NCBI RefSeq assembly: GCF_004795015.1
Contig: NZ_SSBI01000024.1
Coordinates: 44,573 to 108,572 of the forward strand
Length of the DNA stretch: 64,000 nucleotides
Direction of reading: 5' to 3'
DNA from: Streptomyces sp. A1277
GTDB lineage: Bacteria > Actinomycetota > Actinomycetes > Streptomycetales > Streptomycetaceae
The translations under genes and the position numbers were made by a program. Of the stretch, positions 15,108 through 22,289 are shown piece after piece. The number at the start of each line of letters is the position of its first letter. Positions within the stretch are counted from its first letter, which is position 1. The notes under the pieces were generated by a model. That model was not told the DNA's origin, made no database searches, and was given only the letters and a program-made list of their open reading frames with translations.

Positions 15108-15452
15108 TCAGGCCACGAAGGCCGGGGTGCCGTTGTCAGTGACCATCGGGCGGCCCGCCCCGTCCCAGGCGAGCATGCCGCCCTCGACGTTCACGGCGTC
15201 GATGCCCTGCTGCACCAGATACTGGGTGACCTGGGCGGACCGGCCACCGACCCGGCACATCACATGCACGCGCCGACCGTCCTCCACCGCCTCGGTCACC
15301 TCACCGAAGCGGCTCACGAAGTCGCTCATCGGAATGTGCAGGGCGCCGTCGACGTGCCCGGCCGCCCACTCGTCGTTCTCCCGGACGTCCAGCACGAGGC
15401 CGTCCGCCGGCACAGCTGCGACATCGACCGTGGGAAGCGGGCCGAAATTCAT
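15108..15452 (-). CDS. Single-domain rhodanese-like sulfurtransferase
   Basis: A 114-aa single rhodanese domain, cytoplasmic (no signal). The active-site loop reads CRVGGRS, with the persulfide-forming cysteine around residue 79. Family motifs LVLDVRENDEWAAGHVDGALHIP precede it. Small rhodaneses move sulfane sulfur between donors and acceptors; the acceptor here is unknown. It lies 46 bp downstream of the J-domain-like gene on the same strand, so they may be co-transcribed. Confidence 0.92.
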   Translation of the reverse strand: MNFGPLPTVDVAAVPADGLVLDVRENDEWAAGHVDGALHIPMSDFVSRFGEVTEAVEDGRRVHVMCRVGGRSAQVTQYLVQQGIDAVNVEGGMLAWDGAGRPMVTDNGTPAFVA

Positions 15453-15498
15453 GGGTCATGCCTTCTCTCGTCGATGCGCTCCGGAGTCACCGAAAACG

Positions 15499-16545
15499 CT
15501 ACTGCACCAGGGCCGCGAGTTCCGCCTCGCGCTTCGAGACCTCGCCCAGCAGCTGTTCCGCGACCTCCTCCAGCAGATGGTCCGGGTCGTCCGGGGCCAT
15601 CCGCAGCATGGCTCCGATCGCGCTCTCCTCCAGCTCCAGGGCCATCTCCGTCAGCAGCTCCTTGCGCTGGGTCAGCCAGTTGAGCCGGGCGTAGAGCTCG
15701 TCGGCCTCGCTCAGTTCCGTCTGCGGCGCGACCGGCCCGGCCGCCCACTCCTGGGCCAACTCCTTCAGCAGGGCCTCGTCCCCGCGCCCGTAGGCGGCGT
15801 TGACCCGCGCGATGAACTCGTCCCGCCTGGCCCGCTCCGCCTCGTCCTGGGCCAGGTCCGGGTGGGCTTTACGGACCAGGTCGCGGTACAGCTTGCGCGC
15901 CTCCTCGGTGGGCCGGACCCGCTTGGGCGGCCGCACCGGCTGCTCGGTGAGCATGGCCGACGCCTCGGGAGACAGGCCGTCGGAGTCCATCCAGTCGTGG
16001 AACAGCTCGTCCACGCCCGGCATGGGCATCACGACCGACCGTGCCTCCTCCGCCTTGCGCAGATCCTCCGGATCGCCCGTCCTGGCCGCCCGCGCCTCGG
16101 CGATCTGCGCATCGAGCTCGTCGAGCCGCGCGTACATCGGGCCGAGCCGCTGGTGGTGCAGCCGGGAGAAGTTCTCCACCTCGACCCGGAACGTCTCCAC
16201 CGCGATCTCGAACTCGATCAGCGCCTGCTCGGCCACCCGGACAGCACGCGCAAGCCGCGCCTCAGGCCGAGCTTGCCCGTCTTCATTCCGCACCGGACCG
16301 TCTTCATTCCGCACCGGGCCGTCCTCGCCCCGCACCGGGCCGTCCTCGCCCCGCACCTCACCGGATTCGGCAGCCCGCCCGGGACCGGCCTTGGGCCCCG
16401 CAGCCGCGTCCCCGGCACCCTCTCCCGGAGCGCCGGGCGCTTCCGAAGTACCCGGAGCGCCCGGGGCGTCCCTCTCCGCACGTGCGTCGGCTTGCGGTTC
16501 ATCGTCGTTCCGGGTGGTCGGCACCCCGGCGGCTTCGTGGGTCAC
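15499..16545 (-). CDS. J-domain-like protein with coiled-coil regions
   Basis: A 348-aa cytoplasmic protein. The N-terminal ~90 residues are low-complexity and contain four 7-residue repeats (GEDGPVR, varying to NEDGPVR). A coiled-coil-like section follows (EFEIAVETFRVEVENFSRLHHQ...). Around residue 215 is a J-domain-like helix pair with HPD: KLYRDLVRKAHPDLAQ. The C-terminus is again charged and helical. HPD suggests stimulation of a DnaK-type ATPase, but the rest does not match standard DnaJ (no zinc or C-terminal domains). The GTG at 16545 is chosen; an in-frame start at 16584 would add 13 residues. Confidence 0.72.
   Translation of the reverse strand: MTHEAAGVPTTRNDDEPQADARAERDAPGAPGTSEAPGAPGEGAGDAAAGPKAGPGRAAESGEVRGEDGPVRGEDGPVRNEDGPVRNEDGQARPEARLARAVRVAEQALIEFEIAVETFRVEVENFSRLHHQRLGPMYARLDELDAQIAEARAARTGDPEDLRKAEEARSVVMPMPGVDELFHDWMDSDGLSPEASAMLTEQPVRPPKRVRPTEEARKLYRDLVRKAHPDLAQDEAERARRDEFIARVNAAYGRGDEALLKELAQEWAAGPVAPQTELSEADELYARLNWLTQRKELLTEMALELEESAIGAMLRMAPDDPDHLLEEVAEQLLGEVSKREAELAALVQ
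16277..16360. repeat. Four 21-bp tandem repeats inside the J-domain-like gene
   Basis: Units begin at 16277, 16298, 16319 and 16340. They encode the GEDGPVR/NEDGPVR heptads in the disordered N-terminal region. Being in frame, copy number can vary without breaking the gene. Confidence 0.9.
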
Positions 16546-16603
16546 CCGTCCAGCGTATGGCCCCAGCCCGCCCGCCGGGGACACGCGGTCTGGGAAGCAG
16601 GCG

Positions 16604-18151
16604 TCACACCCCCAGCTCAGCGGCTATTCGCCCCGCCCCGATCGCCTGCACCAACTCTGCGTGATCCGCCTCGGTGCGATCCGCGTACGTCACCGCGAAG
16701 GACGCCACCGCCTCGTCCAGCTCGTCGTTCTTGCCGCAGTAGCCCGCGACCAGCCTCGGATCCGCGCTGTGCGCATGGGCACGCGCCAGCAGCGCACCGG
16801 TCATCCGGCCGTAGTCGTCGACCTGATCGGCGGCCAGCGCCACCGGGTCTACGCTGCCCTTGCGGTTCCTGAACTGCCGCACCTGGAACGGCCGCCCCTC
16901 CACCGTCGTCCAGCCCAGCAGGTGGTCACTGACGACCTGCATCCGCTTCTGCCCGAGCACCACGCGGCGCCCCTCGTGCGCGACCTCCGGCACCTCGAAC
17001 CCCGCGGCGGCCAGATGCGGCGCCAGGACCGAGGGCCGGGCCTCCTTCACCTGGAGCGCCAACGGCTCCCCCCGGTGGTCCAGCAACAGCACCACGTACG
17101 AGCGGGTGCCGACGCTGCCCGTGCCGACCACGCGGAACGCCACGTCGTGAATCGCGTACCGGGCGAGCAGCGGTGTCCGGTCCTCCGAGACGGTCTCCAG
17201 GTAGTCGCCGAGTCCCCTCGCCACGGCCGCGGCCTCGGCGTCGGGCACCCGGCGCAGCACCGGCGGCGCGTCGACGAAGCGGCGGCCGCCGTCCTCGCAT
17301 TCCTCCGTGGACTTCGCCGCGAAGCGAGCGCTGGTGTTGTTGCGGGCCTTCTCGGAGACCCGCTTCAGGGTGCCGAGCAGATCCCGCGCGTCGGCGTGGG
17401 ACACCAACTCCTCGTCCGCGATGGCGTTCCACGCGTCGAGCGCGGGCATTCTGGCCAGCAGCCGCATCGTCCGCCGGTAGGCCCCCACCGTGTCGTACGC
17501 GGCCCTGCGGCAGGTGTCCTCGTCGGCGCCGGCCTCGCGGCCCGCGAGCACCAGCGATGTGGCGAGGCGCTTGAGGTCCCACTCCCACGGCCCGGACACG
17601 GTCTCGTCGAAGTCGTTCAAATCGATGACCAGGCTGCCCCGGGCGTCGCCGTACAGGCCGAAGTTGGCCGCATGCGCGTCGCCGCAGAGCTGGGCGGCCA
17701 CCCCGGTGTCGGGCGTGCCCATCAGGTCATGGGCCATCAGCCCGGCCGAGCCGCGCAGGAAGGCGAAGGGGGTCGCGGCCATCCGCCCCACCCGTATCGG
17801 CGTCAGCCCGGCCACCCGGCCCCGGTTGGACTCCTCGACCGCGCGCACCGCGTCGGGCCGCCCGGCAGGCAGCACCAGCGTCGCGTGCGAGGACCTGGGC
17901 ACGCGCACACGCAACGCCTTGCCCCGCTCCTTCGGCGCCCCCACAGCCGCCGCGAAAACCGCACCGGCGCCGGCACCCGCCCCCACGTCCGCACCCGCCC
18001 CCGCGCCCGCGCCGACACCCACGCGACGTGCGAATCCCGGTACGACCGGGATGCGCGGCTCGCCCCCACCGGCCCGGAGCGGACCGGCCGCCTCCGCCCC
18101 ACTGGAACCGCCCCGTTCCACCGGCGGCAAGGCCATTGCGATTCCATCCAT
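16604..18151 (-). CDS. DUF2252-family protein
   Basis: A 515-aa protein of the DUF2252 family, distantly like protein-kinase/aminoglycoside-phosphotransferase folds. The family blocks are clear: LCGDAHAANFGLYG and VIDLNDFDETVSGPWEWDLKRLATS, which resemble a catalytic-loop HxxN and a metal-binding D. The first ~80 residues include a Gly/Ala/Val run (VGAGAGAGADVGAGAGAGA). The ATG at 18151 has GGGGGAGG ten bases upstream; an earlier in-frame start at 18256 would add a poorly conserved extension. The substrate is unknown. It is a stand-alone gene, with two DnaA boxes about 100 bp upstream. Confidence 0.82.
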   Translation of the reverse strand: MDGIAMALPPVERGGSSGAEAAGPLRAGGGEPRIPVVPGFARRVGVGAGAGAGADVGAGAGAGAVFAAAVGAPKERGKALRVRVPRSSHATLVLPAGRPDAVRAVEESNRGRVAGLTPIRVGRMAATPFAFLRGSAGLMAHDLMGTPDTGVAAQLCGDAHAANFGLYGDARGSLVIDLNDFDETVSGPWEWDLKRLATSLVLAGREAGADEDTCRRAAYDTVGAYRRTMRLLARMPALDAWNAIADEELVSHADARDLLGTLKRVSEKARNNTSARFAAKSTEECEDGGRRFVDAPPVLRRVPDAEAAAVARGLGDYLETVSEDRTPLLARYAIHDVAFRVVGTGSVGTRSYVVLLLDHRGEPLALQVKEARPSVLAPHLAAAGFEVPEVAHEGRRVVLGQKRMQVVSDHLLGWTTVEGRPFQVRQFRNRKGSVDPVALAADQVDDYGRMTGALLARAHAHSADPRLVAGYCGKNDELDEAVASFAVTYADRTEADHAELVQAIGAGRIAAELGV

Positions 18152-18247
18152 GGCGCACAGCCTCCCCCGCCCGGCGCAGCCGCCGGGCCCCCCGCCCAAC
18201 ATCAACTGTCGAAGACGGTACCGCCGTACACCGATCTCCGTCTGCCC

Positions 18248-18269
18248 TGTGGACAAGCCCTGTGGATAA
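18248..18269 (-). promoter_or_regulatory. Two tandem DnaA boxes upstream of the DUF2252 gene
   Basis: TGTGGACAA (18248-18256) and TGTGGATAA (18261-18269), both exact DnaA boxes in the same orientation, 13 bp apart from start to start. They lie between the DUF2252 start and the end of the membrane-protein gene, 36 kb from oriC. Confidence 0.5.
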
Positions 18270-18303
18270 CACCCACCAGAGCCTTTCCCCGCTGGTCAGA
18301 CGC

Positions 18304-19542
18304 TCAGACCCCCACCGCCTCCTCCATCTCCTCTTCCTCCTCGGCCACCCGTGACTCCCCCACCTTCCGCAACTCCCCAGCGGCCGAGGACTCCCCCACC
18401 CTCCGCAACTCCCCGGCGGCCGAGGACTCCCCAGCCCTCCGCAACTCCCCAGCGGCCGAGAGCTTCTCAGCCGTCCGCGGCTCCTCAACCGCTCGCGCCT
18501 CCCCGGCGGCCGAGGGCTTCTCATCAACCGCAGACCGGGCCGTCTGCGCGGCCGCCGTCCGGCGCTTCCCCTCCGCCAGGCCCGCGAGGCCCATCATCAC
18601 CAGGCCCGCGACGAACCAGAGGGCCAGCACCAGCAGGTTCCCGCCCAGCGCGTGGCCGCCGAAGTACACGTGGCTGCGGACGCCTTCGACAAAGCCGGCC
18701 CCGTTCCAGAAGGAGTGCAGCGCGCCGAAGAACCCGGGCTCCAGCTCGGGGCGGAAGATCCCGCCGGAACTGGTGAAGTTGAGCATGACGAACAACACCA
18801 TCACCCCGAGCGTGGTCCACCGCTTCAGGAAGGTGTGCAGCCCCACCCCGATCAGCAGGATGCCCGCCGAGTAGAGCCACGCCATGCCCCACAGGCCCGT
18901 GAGCCCCTGGTCGACCAGCCCGAACAGCGGCCCGGCGAACACCGCCCCTATGACACTCACCACCAGCGAGGCCCCGAGCGCCAGCGCCGCCCTCACCCGC
19001 AGCCGGAGGACCGCCCCGGCTCCGCCGATCACGGCGACGGAGGCATACGAGCCGATGCTCACGGCGACCAGCAGGAAGAAGATCCCCTGACCGGTCGGGT
19101 CCCCGTCCGCCGTGGGAGCCGTGTCCGTCACCTTCAGCGGGGCGCCCTGCCCGGCCGCCACCTGTGTGAAGACTTTCTCGACCACCGTCGCGCTGGTGTC
19201 GGACGAGGCGGAGGCGACGAGCAGTTCGGGGGCCTTGCCCGGTATGTAGGCGCCGTAGCTGGCCTGCGTCCGCAGGTGGTCGGCCGCCGTCGCACGGTCG
19301 GCGACGGTACGCACGCTCAGCGCCCCGTCCCCCTTGTCCTGCAACGTCTGCGCGAGTACCTGGGCGCTCGGGCCGGAGCCGACCACGTCCACCCGCAGGT
19401 CGTGCGGCTGTGGAGCATGGAACGCGCCGAGGTAGGCAAGCCCCATGCCGATGCACATCAGCAGCGGCGTGACGAGGTGGCTCAGTACGTGACGCAGCGC
19501 CCCCGCCGGGGAACCGGCGGCGGCGCTCGGGCCTGCGGACAT
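18304..19542 (-). CDS. ABC-2/YhgE-like membrane protein with repetitive C-terminal tail
   Basis: A 412-aa protein: an N-terminal membrane span (LVTPLLMCIGMGLAYLGAFH), an extracytoplasmic region of about 120 residues, then roughly five spans between residues 165 and 350, the layout of ABC-2-type permease or YhgE/Pip-like proteins. No ATPase is adjacent. The C-terminal ~70 residues are polar and contain three 12-residue repeats (SAAGELRRVGES) and a glutamate run. It is divergent from a MarR regulator with two dyads between them, which suggests export of, or defence against, a small molecule. The substrate is unknown. Confidence 0.7.
   Translation of the reverse strand: MSAGPSAAAGSPAGALRHVLSHLVTPLLMCIGMGLAYLGAFHAPQPHDLRVDVVGSGPSAQVLAQTLQDKGDGALSVRTVADRATAADHLRTQASYGAYIPGKAPELLVASASSDTSATVVEKVFTQVAAGQGAPLKVTDTAPTADGDPTGQGIFFLLVAVSIGSYASVAVIGGAGAVLRLRVRAALALGASLVVSVIGAVFAGPLFGLVDQGLTGLWGMAWLYSAGILLIGVGLHTFLKRWTTLGVMVLFVMLNFTSSGGIFRPELEPGFFGALHSFWNGAGFVEGVRSHVYFGGHALGGNLLVLALWFVAGLVMMGLAGLAEGKRRTAAAQTARSAVDEKPSAAGEARAVEEPRTAEKLSAAGELRRAGESSAAGELRRVGESSAAGELRKVGESRVAEEEEEMEEAVGV
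18361..18462. repeat. Three 36-bp tandem repeats in the membrane-protein gene
   Basis: Period of 36 bp starting at 18361, 18397 and 18433, the third truncated. They encode the SAAGELRRVGES-type 12-residue repeats of the cytoplasmic tail. Confidence 0.9.
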
Positions 19543-19554
19543 GGGGACTCCAGA

Positions 19555-19572
19555 CGGTCGATCGATCGACCG
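19555..19572. promoter_or_regulatory. 18-bp perfect palindrome upstream of the membrane-protein gene
   Basis: CGGTCGATCGATCGACCG is fully self-complementary and starts 13 bp upstream of the ATG at 19542, so it overlaps the leader of that gene. Candidate operator; it resembles TetR sites more than the MarR site at 19612. Confidence 0.5.
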
Positions 19573-19611
19573 ACCGACCGATAGGTAGTTGGCTTTTACA
19601 ACTCCAATTCC

Positions 19612-19626
19612 GTTGTACTATACAAC
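19612..19626. promoter_or_regulatory. Candidate MarR operator
   Basis: GTTGTA-CTA-TACAAC, a perfect 6-bp inverted repeat in an unusually AT-rich patch, 25 bp upstream of the MarR start. TTGTAnnnTACAA is a form often bound by MarR proteins. A further TACAAC half-site lies at 19597-19602. Confidence 0.6.
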
Positions 19627-19650
19627 TGAACTTTCGAGGAAGGCGAACCC

Positions 19651-20100
19651 GTGCCAGGCAGCCCCGGAGAACGCGAGGAATCGCTGGACGTCATCCAGCG
19701 CGAACTGACCGCCTTCGCGCGCCGCGCGCGGGCAGCGGCGGCCCGGCTCCATCCGGAACTGCCCCTGGTCTCCTACACGCTGCTGGCACACATCGAAGAT
19801 CAGCAGGGCTGCCGCGCGACCGACCTGGCGGCGCACTACATGCTCGACAAGTCCACGGTCAGCCGACAGATCGGCGCTCTGGAGAAGCTCGGCCTGGTCG
19901 AGCGCCATCCGGACCCGGACGACCACCGCATCCAGGTCCTGCACCCCACCGAGGCCGGCACGCAGGCCCTCGCCGCCACCCAGGCCAGCCGCCGCGCCGC
20001 CTACCAGGAACGCCTCGCGGACTGGACGGCGGAGGATCTCACCCGCTTCGCCGCGTACCTCCTGCGCTACAACGCGACGGGTGACACCCCACAGACGTAA
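19651..20100 (+). CDS. MarR-family transcriptional regulator
   Basis: A 149-aa winged-helix regulator. The recognition region reads ATDLAAHYMLDKSTVSRQIGALEKLGLVER, about residues 56-86, followed by the wing (HPDPDDHRIQVLHPTEAG). A GTG start with GAGGAAGG upstream. It faces the ABC-2-like membrane protein with a MarR-type dyad between them, so it probably represses itself and that gene until a ligand is bound. The ligand is unknown. Confidence 0.9.
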   Translation: MPGSPGEREESLDVIQRELTAFARRARAAAARLHPELPLVSYTLLAHIEDQQGCRATDLAAHYMLDKSTVSRQIGALEKLGLVERHPDPDDHRIQVLHPTEAGTQALAATQASRRAAYQERLADWTAEDLTRFAAYLLRYNATGDTPQT

Positions 20101-20107
20101 ACCGGGC

Positions 20108-20121
20108 GTTTCACGTGAAAC
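20108..20121. repeat. parS centromere site, about 41 kb from parAB
   Basis: GTTTCACGTGAAAC, a perfect 14-bp palindrome identical to the core of the two parS sites beside parA (60747 and 61032). It is the canonical ParB-binding sequence. It lies just after the MarR stop, about 34 kb from oriC. Confidence 0.9.
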
Positions 20122-20231
20122 CAAGCCACCGTGAAACCAAGCGCCAACGAAACCGAGCCCCGGCGAAGACTGAGCGCCGACGAAACCGAGCCCAGCGAAA
20201 CCAAGCCAAGCCACCGCGAAGCCGAGCCCCT
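20116..20231. repeat. Degenerate GAAACCRAGCC repeat array running out of parS
   Basis: About seven imperfect copies, 15-21 bp apart, of a unit like GAAACCAAGCC / GAAACCGAGCC. The first copy includes the right half of the parS palindrome. There is no coding gene in 20101-20312; the array, parS and a terminator fill it. Confidence 0.7.
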
Positions 20232-20274
20232 CGCACCCCTCCCTGGGGCACGGAACGGGCCCGGCAAACTGAAG

Positions 20275-20304
20275 AAGCCCCTCAGGCCAAGACCTGAGGG
20301 GCTT
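20275..20304. terminator. Terminator hairpin for tRNA-Leu
   Basis: AAGCCCCTCAGG, loop CCAAGA, CCTGAGGGGCTT: a perfect 12-bp stem just downstream of the tRNA-Leu 3' end on the minus strand. It could also stop plus-strand transcripts from the MarR gene. Confidence 0.8.
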
Positions 20305-20312
20305 CCTTCTTG

Positions 20313-20395
20313 TGCGCGAGGGGGGATTTGAACCCCCACGTCCCTAAGGACACTGGCACCTGAAGCCAGCGCGTCTGCCGTTCCGCCACTCGCGC
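20313..20395 (-). tRNA. tRNA-Leu (CAG anticodon)
   Basis: An 83-nt tRNA with a long variable arm. The acceptor strand GCGCGAG pairs with CTCGCGC. The anticodon stem CTGGC/GCCAG encloses TTCAGGT, so the anticodon is CAG, reading CUG, the main Leu codon in high-GC genomes. The T arm reads GGGGGTTCAAATCCCCC. CCA is not encoded. Confidence 0.95.
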
Positions 20396-20743
20396 ATGAG
20401 TGGTGTTTCCGGACTCTCTCACTTGTTGGTGCGAGCGCCTGGCGACATCCGGAAGATTAGCACGCTGGACAGGGTGGATTCACATCCGTTGTTTGGCCGC
20501 CCGTCCGCCGGGCACTCGCCGCACGCTCGGCGAACGTCCGAAAGGAATCTGGAACCCACAGCGGTCGCCCCCACTCCTCCAGAGCGGGCCCGAGGTGCGG
20601 GACACTGGGAGGAGGCCACCTCTACGATCCGTGTGAGAGGGGACACTCATCCACAGTGCAGACAAGGGGAACCAGCCGATTTCCCGACGCGTGGATACGA
20701 TCAGTAAGCAGTACAGGGACGATGACACCGGAGGAGGTGCCCC
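20396..20743. other. Gene-free region upstream of fhaA
   Basis: A 348-bp stretch holding the promoters of the divergent tRNA-Leu and fhaA operons. I see no reading frame with coding character, no long dyad, and no sigma-factor box that I would commit to. GGAGGAGG directly precedes the fhaA ATG. Confidence 0.6.
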
Positions 20744-21634
20744 ATGGGAGTGATGAAGCGTTTCGAGCAGCGTCTCGAAGGTCTGGTCAACGGCACTTTC
20801 GCCAAGGTCTTCAAGTCCGAGGTCCAGCCGGTCGAGATCGCGGGTGCCCTCCAACGGGAGTGCGACAACAACGCCACCATCTGGAACCGTGAACGCACCG
20901 TCGTCCCCAACGACTTCATCGTCGAGCTCAGCGCCCCCGACTACGAGCGCCTGAGCCCCTACTCCGGCCAGCTGGGCGACGAGCTCTCCGGCCTCGTCCG
21001 GGACTACGCCAAGCAGCAGCGGTACACCTTCATGGGCCCCATCAAGGTGCACCTTGAGAAGGCCGACGATCTGGACACCGGTCTCTACCGGGTCCGCAGC
21101 CGCACCCTGGCGTCGAGTTCGTCACAGGGCCAGGGCCACGGCGCCCCGTCCCCTCAGCAGGGCTACCAGGACCCGGGAGATGCCCAGCACGGCCGCCCCG
21201 GCCCCGCGCGCCCCGCCCCCCAGACTCCCGGCGGCTACGGCTACCCGCCGGCCTCCGTCCCGCCCATGCCCGCGGCCCCGCCGCCGGGCGCCGGGCGGCA
21301 CTCGGGCCCGGACCGGCGTCCGCCGGCCGCTCCCGCCCCGCTGCCGAGCGCACAGGTGCGACGCTGGATCGAGATCAACGGCACCCGCCATCAGATCTCC
21401 CGCCCGACGCTGGTGATGGGCCGCAGCACCGATGCAGACGTACGGATCGACGACCCCGGCGTCTCCCGCCGGCACTGTGAGATCAGGACCGGAACGCCCT
21501 CGACGATCCAGGATCTCGGGTCTACCAACGGCATCGTGGTAGACGGGCAGCACACCACCCGCGCTACGCTCCGCGACGGCTCGCGGATCGTCGTGGGCAG
21601 CACCACCATCGTTTACCGGCAAGCCGAAGGGTGA
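20744..21634 (+). CDS. fhaA: FhaA, DUF3662 and FHA-domain protein
   Basis: A 296-aa signalling protein. An N-terminal DUF3662 domain covers about residues 1-115 (VMKRFEQRLEGLVNGTFAKV). A Pro/Gly/Gln-rich linker follows, then a C-terminal FHA domain (about 210-296) with the phosphothreonine-binding signature GRSTDADVRI...SRRHCEI and DLGSTNGI. FHA domains bind phosphothreonine on PknB-type substrates. In mycobacteria the homologue acts at the growth pole with peptidoglycan regulators. It is the first gene of the conserved fhaA-fhaB-pstP-rodA-pbpA-pknB operon, with a strong GGAGGAGG site. Confidence 0.92.
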   Translation: MGVMKRFEQRLEGLVNGTFAKVFKSEVQPVEIAGALQRECDNNATIWNRERTVVPNDFIVELSAPDYERLSPYSGQLGDELSGLVRDYAKQQRYTFMGPIKVHLEKADDLDTGLYRVRSRTLASSSSQGQGHGAPSPQQGYQDPGDAQHGRPGPARPAPQTPGGYGYPPASVPPMPAAPPPGAGRHSGPDRRPPAAPAPLPSAQVRRWIEINGTRHQISRPTLVMGRSTDADVRIDDPGVSRRHCEIRTGTPSTIQDLGSTNGIVVDGQHTTRATLRDGSRIVVGSTTIVYRQAEG

Positions 21635-21644
21635 AGCGGGGGCA

Positions 21645-22160
21645 ATGTCAGAGCTGACCCTGACGGTCATGCGGCTAGGTTTCCTGGCTGTTCTGTGGCT
21701 GTTCGTGATCGTGGCCGTCCAGGTCATCCGCAGCGACCTGTTCGGAACGCGCGTCACGCAGCGCGGCTCACGCCGCACCGCGACCGACGCACGTCCGCCA
21801 CAGGCGCGCCAGAACGCGGCGGCACCGCCGCAGCAGCGCCAGCAGCCCGGGCGCCAGCGCCGCGGAGCACCCACCAAGCTGGTCGTGTCCGAGGGCACGC
21901 TCACCGGCACCACGGTGGCGCTCCAGGGGCAGACCATCACGCTGGGCCGGGCCCATGATTCAACGATCGTGCTGGACGACGACTACGCGTCCAGCAGGCA
22001 TGCCAGGATCTACCCCGACCGTGACGGCCAGTGGATCGTCGAGGATCTCGGGTCCACCAACGGCACGTACCTGGACCGGACCCGCCTCACCACCCCGACG
22101 CCTGTTCCGCTGGGCGCGCCGATCCGGATCGGCAAGACCGTCATCGAGCTGCGGAAGTAG
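21645..22160 (+). CDS. fhaB: FhaB (FipA), membrane-anchored FHA-domain protein
   Basis: A 171-aa protein with one N-terminal membrane span (LGFLAVLWLFVIVAVQVI, residues 11-28), a basic Gln/Arg-rich linker, and a C-terminal FHA domain (LGRAHDSTIVL, SSRHARIY, DLGSTNGTYL). The FHA faces the cytoplasm. In mycobacteria this protein links FtsZ/FtsQ with CrgA during division under oxidative stress; crgA is 11 kb away here. It lies 10 bp after fhaA. Confidence 0.92.
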   Translation: MSELTLTVMRLGFLAVLWLFVIVAVQVIRSDLFGTRVTQRGSRRTATDARPPQARQNAAAPPQQRQQPGRQRRGAPTKLVVSEGTLTGTTVALQGQTITLGRAHDSTIVLDDDYASSRHARIYPDRDGQWIVEDLGSTNGTYLDRTRLTTPTPVPLGAPIRIGKTVIELRK

Positions 22161-22195
22161 TACGACAATGAGCGAGCGGAGCGAGCGAGCCGCTG

Positions 22196-22214
22196 GGGTC
22201 CGGGCATCGGACCC
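22196..22214. other. Hairpin between fhaB and pstP
   Basis: GGGTCCG, loop GGCAT, CGGACCC: a 7-bp stem inside the operon, 75 bp before the pstP start. The sequence before it is a purine-rich GAGCGAGCGGAGCGAGC stretch. It may attenuate or process the transcript; no T-run follows. Confidence 0.4.
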
Positions 22215-22289
22215 GGCCAGGCTCCCGACCGGAGGGTGGGCAGTGTGGCTCGAGACCGGCTGTACCCCGAACCGACGGGTGAGGTGCGC

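Noticed and set aside
20101..20312. Small plus-strand ORFs over the parS-linked array
   Set aside because: They are translations of the repeat array with no ribosome-binding site.
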